Positions 56,948 through 64,000 of a DNA stretch of 64,000 bases are shown here, one piece after another. The stretch comes from Nemertoderma westbladi (Eukaryota; Xenacoelomorpha; Nemertodermatida; Nemertodermatidae). The position numbers and the translations under genes were made by a program. Numbering within the stretch: the stretch's first letter is position 1; each line of letters opens with the position of its first letter. The stretch is from NCBI GenBank assembly GCA_032718475.1, contig JAUCBJ010003590.1:26230-90229 (forward strand), in the 5' to 3' direction. The notes beneath the pieces were generated by a model. That model was not told the origin of the DNA, searched no databases, and saw only the letters and a list, made by a program, of their open reading frames with translations.

Positions 56948-58102
56948 GGGGGGGGGGGGGGGGGGTGGGGGGTAACGCTATAATAACAGTCAATGAAAAC
57001 CAATGGTAACAGGACAAGGCAAGGCTTTGTCCAAATTGAACAATTTTTTGGTATAAAGTTCAATTGATAACTGAAGGTTGTTAAAAAAATTTTTTTCTTT
57101 GTAATATAGTTATAGTAATTTAGTGCTAATTAGTAGCATAAAATTATGACAATTACTAAAAACACTACTCTTCGTACAAACATTAGTTATATAACTACTG
57201 TACTGTAGTTATTTTCGTATTTATAATTAGGATCGATATATGTGTTGAATAAAAGTATTGGTCAAAATTTTTTGATAGTGATTATTTCCAATTTTATTAT
57301 CAAAGTAATTAATTAATTTCCTATTTTTCACAAAAGTTAGCATTTTAACATTTCGAAGCCTATCAAATTAGTTAGAATCAAAATTTTAAATTCTGAACAA
57401 AATTTTGAAGATACTGTACCAGGCATGAGGTCACTCTTTCCAAATTTCATGAAAAAATATTAAAAATTGGCAGAGGAGTAGCATTTTAAATTTCGTTGGA
57501 AGGAATAAATACCATTCCGAGATAATTTCCTTTAAAATTTGAACCTTCCCGCGCAAAAATTGTCTGTTTTATATGTGAGAATGTCTGTCAATTTATATCT
57601 ATCAACAAGAAAGCATAAAACCATGCTAAGATTATTGCTATGGGGGTTTTCCTGGTCGCTGATTTCATTTCTGAGGTCAGATTTCAATTTTAATGATATC
57701 TAGTTTGTCTGTATTTCTGTCTGTAATCATCAAGCAGAATTCATTTCGAGTGTCAATTTTAACATTTGATGACTTCCAAATTATTGTCTGTTTGGCTGTC
57801 AGAATGTCGGTTATATTTTGACAGACAGGCATACAGACGGAACCGACAAGGCCAAATTGATTAATGCCATCAGAAATGAAGTCACCGACCACAAAACCCC
57901 TACAGGTTATTTTTCAGACAGATAGTATGCTTTTTCTTGACGGACAGACATACTGACGGACAAACCGACAGGAAAACGGACAGACAGCCATATCTCGAGA
58001 AGTAAGCCAGATCTTGCTAAACGGTTTTCAAATTTGGAATCTTGATAAAAGTCTGCTCTAGATGAAATAAAAAGAAGTAGCGCTAACCCCCCCCCCCCCC
58101 CC
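56948..58102. mobile_element. Second repeat copy bounded by poly(G) and poly(C)
   Basis: It starts with 18 G (56948-56965) and ends with 16 C (58087-58102). The interior shares with 48962-50035 'ggaggagtagcatttt' (here ggcagaggagtagcatttt), 'ccttcccgcgcaaaa', 'gatttcatttc.ga' and a GTCTGTC/GACAGAC-rich part. Inner ends are GGGTAACGCTA and TAGCGCTAACCCC, again inverted. The flanks are not TTAA here. The two copies are clearly related but strongly diverged. Confidence 0.6.
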
Positions 58103-58264
58103 TCCCCTCCTTCAAATATGTTATAAAAAAGTTAGCTTATATTTATGGTGGCGTTTGGAGCCATGTTAATACTTTATAGCTACTGGTTATTAATAGCTAC
58201 CGGTAGGTAATGCAGTACAGTAGGCCTATCTGGCTTTCAGGCAATTAATTATAAATGCCACCTA

Positions 58265-58327
58265 TTGTTTACGTGATAACCAATGACGCCGTAACCAGCT
58301 CGCCGTCATTGGTTACCACATAAACAA
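58265..58327. repeat. Hairpin with 24-bp arms
   Basis: TTGTTTACGTGATAACCAATGACG pairs with CGTCATTGGTTACCACATAAACAA after a 15-bp loop, with two mismatches. It contains CCAAT/ATTGG in both arms. Confidence 0.75.
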
Positions 58328-58436
58328 GGGACATTACAACACCAATGCAATGTCCTGTACAGGTCAATATAATGCTGTAATGTCCTCTAAGGATGTAAAG
58401 TGCTAATGTGTGATCTGTGGTCGTTATGTTGCTGTG

Positions 58437-58612
58437 TATGGCTGACCACGAGATCAGGGGGCGCTATGTTGCTGGATCTGCCGGCACTGTCTGTGGCTGA
58501 CTGTGAGATCTGGGGTCGTTATGTCGCCGGATTCGCCAGCACTGTGTATGGCTGACGACGAAATCAGGGGGCGCTATGTTGCTGGATCTGCCGGCACTGT
58601 CTGTGGCTGTAG
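58437..58612 (+). repeat. Three tandem units of 56 bp
   Basis: The unit starts 'ggctgac.a.gagatc.ggggcg.tatgt.gc.ggat', at about 58440, 58496 and 58552. It is followed by a 17-G run at 58629-58645. Confidence 0.8.
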
Positions 58613-59059
58613 TAGGGGGCTGCAATTAGGGGGGGGGGGGGGGGGTCACTGAATTACGACACTATTGTGCGGGACATGGTGTACTGTATGTTGAGCCTCC
58701 AGGGGGCTGGAGGGAAGAACTGGTATTGTTTTCCATGGCTACCCTTCTTATGCAGTGGGCCTACTATTGAATGCAATACATTCAATGAGTAGTCCATTAA
58801 GGGCCCAATTGGAAAGTTTACATCATTATTGGCGGGTTGTTGTGTTTTAGCAACCATAGTAATAGGAGCATGTTCAATAATGCAAAGTAATCCAATGCTT
58901 ACCGTGCCAGCCTGTTTCGTTAGGCAGCTAGTGCTAATAAGTAAATTGATCTTTCAATTATATTAAAAGTGTAAAGAAGGTTACTTACTAATATCACTGC
59001 TATAATGGTGTAAAGAAATAATCGGCATAACATTGTACCGACAGTTTGCAGATAATTTG

Positions 59060-59240
59060 CTGTCTATGTGCCGAGAGTGTCGGCGTTACGTTATGCCGAC
59101 AGCGTCGGCATTATGTTGTGCCGACAGTGTCGGCGTTAAGTTGTACCGACAGTGTCGGCGTTAAGTTGTGCCGATACTGTCGGCACAACTGTCGGCACAT
59201 TATCTGGACAGTGTCGCCACAGTGTCGGTACAACGTTTAC
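59060..59240. repeat. Tandem array of a palindromic GTCGGC/GCCGAC unit
   Basis: About six units of roughly 30 bp are each centred on GCCGACAGTGTCGGC or a close variant, linked by GTTAAGTTGT. The dyad core GCCGACa-tGTCGGC makes each unit a potential hairpin. Confidence 0.8.
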
Positions 59241-59573
59241 ACCCCTGCCATATTATGGATAGCCAGTAATCGTCAAGCAACATGACCTTCCAATAAACAA
59301 ACTGGTGTGTTTATAGTATAGATTGTCAGCATTCTTCAAGTATCGTCATCGTCATGCGTGACATTTAAATTATTGGTAGTGTATTTAATAATATTATTTC
59401 GGTATTAAAGATAGTTCATTATCTCAAATAATGTACACTTAATTTATTTTATAAGTATAGAGTTTATAAGAACACAAGGCTCAATTTCGTTTAGAAATGA
59501 TTACAAACAGTTTATGAATATTTTTCTGAACCAAATTGCGCTTCTTATTGTTGTTATTTAATTACCATTAATA

Positions 59574-59912
59574 ATGGTTGTCTGCTGTCGGTGGTCGGCT
59601 GGTTGGTTGTCTGCTGTCGGTTGTCCCCTGTCGGTGGTCTACTGTCGGCTGTCGGTTATCTGCTGTGGGTTGTCGATTGTCTGCTGTCTGTCTGTTGTCT
59701 GTCGGATGTCGGTTGTCTACTGTCGGCTGGTTGGCTGTCGCTGTCGATTGTCCCCTGTCAGTTGCCTGCTCTCGGTTGTCTGTCGGCTGTCTGCTATCGG
59801 CAGTCGGTTGTCTACTCTCGGTTGCCTGCTCTCGGTTGTCTGTCGGCTGTCTGCTATCGGCTGTCAGTTGTCTACTCTCGGTTGTCTGCTGTCGGTTGTC
59901 TGCTGCCGATTG
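59574..59912 (+). repeat. Minisatellite of CTGTCGGTTGTC units
   Basis: The array has a short period of about 12 bp and variants CTGTCGG, TTGTCTGCTGTCGG and CTACTCTCGGTTGTC. It also shows a higher-order repeat of about 60 bp between 59765 and 59885. It is open in all three + frames, which is a by-product of the repeat and not evidence of coding. Confidence 0.9.
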
Positions 59913-59962
59913 AAAGACACTAATACATTATTTTTTACACTTATATGTTTTATTTGTTTCAG

Positions 59963-60143
59963 TAAGAACTGGTGGCTACGGAACCAACGCAGACACTATC
60001 CCGGTAGTTATGGCTCCTCCGTATTCACTCCGCTGCCAGAAGGGGAAGCGAAGAAAAAGAAAAGATATAGAATAGACGACGACAACCATCTACAACGTAA
60101 ACACTTCCTACATCTAAACAACTGCGGTGTATTCCAAATGTAG
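59963..60143 (+). CDS. Candidate terminal exon of an unrecognised gene
   Basis: A strong acceptor (TATGTTTTATTTGTTTCAG) ends at 59962. One frame gives 59 residues (NWWLRNQRRHYPGSYG ... PLPEGEAKKKKRYRI ... CGVFQM) to a TAG at 60141-60143. A second frame gives GGYGTNADTIPVVMAPPYS ... KGKRRKRKDIE to an earlier stop. The second frame is the one that fits a join from the exon ending at 56493. Both are basic. I cannot assign a family or choose the frame with confidence. Confidence 0.35.
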
Positions 60144-60469
60144 TCAAACAATTAATTCAGTATTACTCAAATATATTCATATTCGAATTATTGGAATTCC
60201 GAGGTCTACACAAATATTCGTTTATTTATATGATACCTACCCATTTAATAATGTACATAGTAGTAATAAAAAGTCGTGTTAAAACTAACGACTTTTTTAT
60301 GTTACAAAGAAATTACAAAACGTCAGTTTTGGTTTCACCAGCGGCTGCGGCTCAATTATTATTATGAACGGGAAATGTTGAAATAAAATACGGAGTAAAG
60401 CCGGCTTACCGAACACAAATCGACTGGTCAGCCATAGTCATTCCACATAAGTTCTCAAGACCTGATTGG

Positions 60470-62540
60470 GCAAACGATTTGTAAACATTGTGCTCACAGA
60501 TTGATATACACTGTGCTCACAGATTGATAAACACTGTGCTTAAGGAATGGTAAACATTGCGCTCACAGATTGGTCAATATTGTGCTCACGGATTAGTAAA
60601 CATTGTGCTTACAGATTGATAAACACTGTGCTCACGGATTAATAAAATGCACTCACGGATTGGTAAACATTGTGCTCACAAATTAACAAACACTGAGCTC
60701 ATGGATTGGTAAACATTATGCTCACGGATTGGTAAGCATTTGCGCTTACGTATTGGCAAACATTGTGTTCATTGATTGGTAAACATTGTGCTCACTGATT
60801 GGTAATAATTGTGCTCACATATTGTTAAACACTATGCTCACGGATTAATAAACACTGTGCTCACAGATTGATAAACACTGTGCCCGAGGATTAGTAAACA
60901 TTGTGCTCACGGAAGGGTAAACATAGCGCTCGCGGATTGGTAAACATTGTGCTCAAGGATTGGTAAACATTGTGCTCACAGATTGATACACTTTGCTCAC
61001 GGATTAATAAACACTGTTCACGGATTGGTAAACATTGCGCTCATGGATTGGTAAACATTGTGCTCACAGATTGATAAACACTGTGCTTTCGGATTAATAA
61101 ACACTGTGCTCACAGATTGATAAACACTGTGCTCACATATTGATGAACACCCTGCTCACAGATTGATAAACACTGTGCTCACGGATTAATAAACAATGTG
61201 CTCACGGATTGGTAATCATTGTGCTCACTGATTGATGAACACTGTGCTCACAAATTGATAAACACTGTGCTTTCGGATTGGTAAGCATTGTCCTCACGTA
61301 TTGGTAAACATTGTACTCATGGATTGGTAATCATTGTGCTCACTGATTGGTAAACATTGTGCACATGGATTGGTAAACATTGTGCTGACAGATTGATAAT
61401 CACTGTGCTCACGGATTAATAAACACTGTTCTCACAGATTGATAAACACTGTGTGTACAGATTAATAAACACTGCGCACATAGATTGATAAACACTATGC
61501 TTACGGATTAATAAACACTGTGCTCACAGATTGATAAACACTCTGCTCACAGATTGATAAACACTATCTCATAGACTGATCAACACTCTGCTCACAGATT
61601 GATAAGCACTGTGCTCACGGATTAATAAACACTGTGCTCACAGATTAATAAACACTGCGGTCATAGATTGATAAACACTATGCCCACGGATTAATAAACA
61701 CTGTGCACACAGATTGATAAACACTCTGCTCACAGATTGATAAACACTGTGCTCATGGATTGATAAACACTCTGCTCACAGATTAATAAACACTGTGCTT
61801 TCGGATTAATAAACACTGTGCTCACAGATTGATAAACACCGTGCTCACAGATTAATAAACACTGTGCTCATAGATTGATAAACACTCTGCTCACAGATTG
61901 ATAAATACTGTGCTCATAGATTGATAAATACTCTGCTCACAGATTGATAAACACTGTGCTCACGGATTAATAAACACTGCACTCACGGATTGGTAATCAT
62001 TGTGCTCACAGATTGATAAACACTGCTCACGGATTGGTAAACATTGCGCTCACGGATTGGTAAACATTGTGCTCACAGATTGATAAACACTGTGCTCACG
62101 GATGAATAAACACTGTGCTCACATATTGATAAACACTGTGCTCACAGATTAATAAACACTGTGCTCATAGATTGATAAACACATTGCTCACAGATTGATA
62201 AACACTGTGCTCACAGATTAATAGACAAGTGCGCTCATAGATTGATAAACACTGTGCTCACCGATTGATGAACACTGTGCTCACAGATTGATGAACACTG
62301 TGCTCACAGATTGATAAACACTGTGCTCACGGATTAATAAACACTGTGCTCACGGATTGGTAAACATTGTGCTCAAGGATTGGTAAACATTGTGCTCACG
62401 GATTGGAAAACACCTTGCTCATAGATTGGTTTACACTGTGCTCATGGATAGGTAAACATTTTGCACTCGTATTGGTGAACATTCTGCGCACGGATTTGTA
62501 AAGTGTGCGCATGGATTGGTAAACATTGTGCAAACGAATT
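60470..62540 (+). repeat. ~2-kb minisatellite of ~23-bp units carrying RTAAACA
   Basis: There are about 90 head-to-tail units of the type GCTCACAGATTGATAAACACTGT, with the two main variants GATTGATAAACACTG and GATTGGTAAACATTG intermixed. Most units contain RTAAACA, the core recognised by forkhead factors. Many also contain ATTGG, a reverse CCAAT core. No coding sequence is present. It is not a CRISPR array, because there are no unique spacers. Confidence 0.95.
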
Positions 62541-62749
62541 TGTAACACACGGCCTGTAACATGCTGTAGGTAGAGGAAAGTGTGTCTAAATGTGCAAATA
62601 AACAATATACAGTAGGACTAGTTTTCGAAATTTTATTCGAACACTACAGTATTTATTTAAGTTGAGAGTATAAACCTACTAGAGTAAACTTACTTCAGAC
62701 TTGGCACCTGTAGTTTAATTAAAATATGAAAATTATTGCCCATATTTTA

Positions 62750-62906
62750 AATATACTGTGTACTGTAGGTGATTTGGACATATTTGTAATAGTCATTCTT
62801 TCTTTCAATTATATTTATTTCAATTATATTATTTATTTATAATATACTGTGTACTGTAGGTGATTTGGACATATTTGTAATAGTCATTCTTTCTTTCAAT
62901 TATATT
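62750..62906 (+). repeat. Tandem duplication of ~67 bp with a short linker
   Basis: The sequence 'aatatactgtgtactgtaggtgatttggacatatttgtaatagtcattctttctttcaattatatt' occurs at about 62750 and exactly again at about 62840. Confidence 0.9.
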
Positions 62907-63042
62907 TACGAACGATTCTTTTCCATTCAGCAGTATTATGTGGATACATTATTGGTATTATGTGGTAACAAAAATGCAGTTATGACCTTCGACGGATAAT
63001 TAACGAAATGTTTGTCTACGTGATTGACATGCTTCTTTCTAG

Positions 63043-63088
63043 ACATCGGCGGGATACCCGATGAGATAATTGCTGCAATTCAACCAGT
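63043..63088 (+). other. Possible short exon
   Basis: The sequence after the acceptor GCTTCTTTCTAG reads DIGGIPDEIIAAIQP in one frame. It is followed by GTAAGC, which can be a donor or, read through, a stop. It is too short to assign, and nothing else supports it. Confidence 0.2.
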
Positions 63089-64000
63089 GTAAGCCTATGA
63101 TGATTCCACAAAGTTTGTCCATACAATAGATGAGATTCAGACAATTTGCAGTGTCATTGGTTGCCGTTCAATGTTATACGGTACTCTGGCACCCTTCCTC
63201 TCCATTACAGTGGTGGACTACTGTATGTTCTGTGAATATCTCTCGTCCAACATATGTAATACTGTATGATATAGATGGGGTGGAAATAAGCGGTGATAGA
63301 AGTAGAATAAAATCACCACACACTTGATGGACCTCGAATGCTCAGTGCTCAGCAGAAATTTGGATTCCCCTTAGTGGTGATCGTCCGCCAGTAGTACTGA
63401 TGTTCACGATCAATCAATGGATGGCCTGGTTGGTCACCTGGTTGGTTGATCATGCATGATGATATATACTGTACACCCGGATGATGCTGAGTTTATGGCA
63501 TAAATACAGTAAGATAGGGTGTTAACGAACGCTACGAGGACAATCGACAACCAACGCCGACAACCATTATTAAAGCTACAGTAATTAATTTATTACGGTA
63601 TTTGGGGGAAAGGAACAGTTTACAGTGGAAGGTTATTCTAAAAAAAATAATAAACGAGAGTCACGAACTCAGGTTACATTTTCCTATTTGCTGTTTTCGG
63701 CGTAGCGTTTACACCCAGTAAGAGATATAATACTACTGTATGTTCTAAATAATTTATCAAACGAGGCAATAATGTACAATATTAAGTAGGCCCTAGTGAC
63801 ATACTGAACTACAGAATCATACTGTATTATACTAATAAAACTACTGATCAGCTGAGCATGAATATGATCTTATGCAAATGGCTGATGAGAGGGGACTTGG
63901 TGGTACTAAATAAATAATAGTAGGCCTACAGTAAAAGCTTATTGATAATGTACGATTTATAGGGGATTTGCATCGTGAACTCGTTTATTGTTTTGGTTCA
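63089..64000. other. Right edge without recognised features
   Basis: This is mixed AT-rich sequence. A 65-codon open reading at 63130-63327 has no recognisable domain. Confidence 0.45.

Noticed and set aside
59574-59923. Three overlapping + strand readings with VGCLLSVVC-type repeats
   Set aside because: They are translations of the CTGTCGG minisatellite in all frames, and no domain or splice context supports them.
60470-62540. CRISPR-like appearance of evenly spaced repeats
   Set aside because: Units are contiguous with no unique spacers, in an animal genome; it is a minisatellite.

Overview
This is a stretch of animal nuclear DNA, most likely from a marine invertebrate. The basis is spliced genes with GT-AG introns, one of which (KANSL3) is a metazoan chromatin gene; BEL/Pao LTR retrotransposons; and CR1/L2-type and other APE-type LINEs. 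Much AT-rich non-coding DNA, with many short repeats, inverted-repeat elements and poly(G)/poly(C) tracts, points the same way. The species cannot be named from the sequence alone. There are no bacterial-type operons, rRNA genes or CRISPR arrays.

Two cellular genes are well supported, both on the + strand. The first is the 3' part of a CAP/SCP-domain secreted protein (exons at 233-344, 1714-1850 and 14929-15210; the 5' exons lie off the window). The second is KANSL3, a subunit of the NSL histone-acetyltransferase complex. It has only two exons here (43575-44363 and 50566-53742), joined in phase 0 across a 6.2-kb intron. Weaker exon candidates lie at 56355-56493, 59963-60143 and about 63043-63088.

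Most of the rest is mobile DNA. The large second CAP intron holds a complete 12.1-kb BEL/Pao element (2017-14133; 1.13-kb LTRs; 5-bp target duplication GCAAT). It keeps Gag-protease but has lost reverse transcriptase and integrase, and it carries an unrecognised extra coding region near its 3' end. A second BEL/Pao element lies on the minus strand (15764-28908; 0.36-kb LTRs; target duplication GCTCT). It has a frameshifted gag-pol and was itself split by a CR1/L2-like LINE whose ORF2 contains a 2A-like motif. The host sequence of this second element is a dispersed repeat that also occurs, inverted, near 40 kb.

From 29 to 40 kb there are a decayed unknown coding sequence on the minus strand (31628-33962), a LINE endonuclease fragment (36793-38022), a tRNA-like SINE remnant and fold-back elements. 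Directly upstream of KANSL3 is an apparently perfect 1427-bp tandem duplication. Each copy is built from about seven degenerate monomers of about 150 bp, each with an X-box (RFX-site-like) palindrome. The KANSL3 intron and the 54-64 kb region hold further fold-back elements, repeats bounded by poly(G) and poly(C), and several minisatellites. The largest is a roughly 2-kb array of 23-bp units, most of which carry a forkhead-type core.
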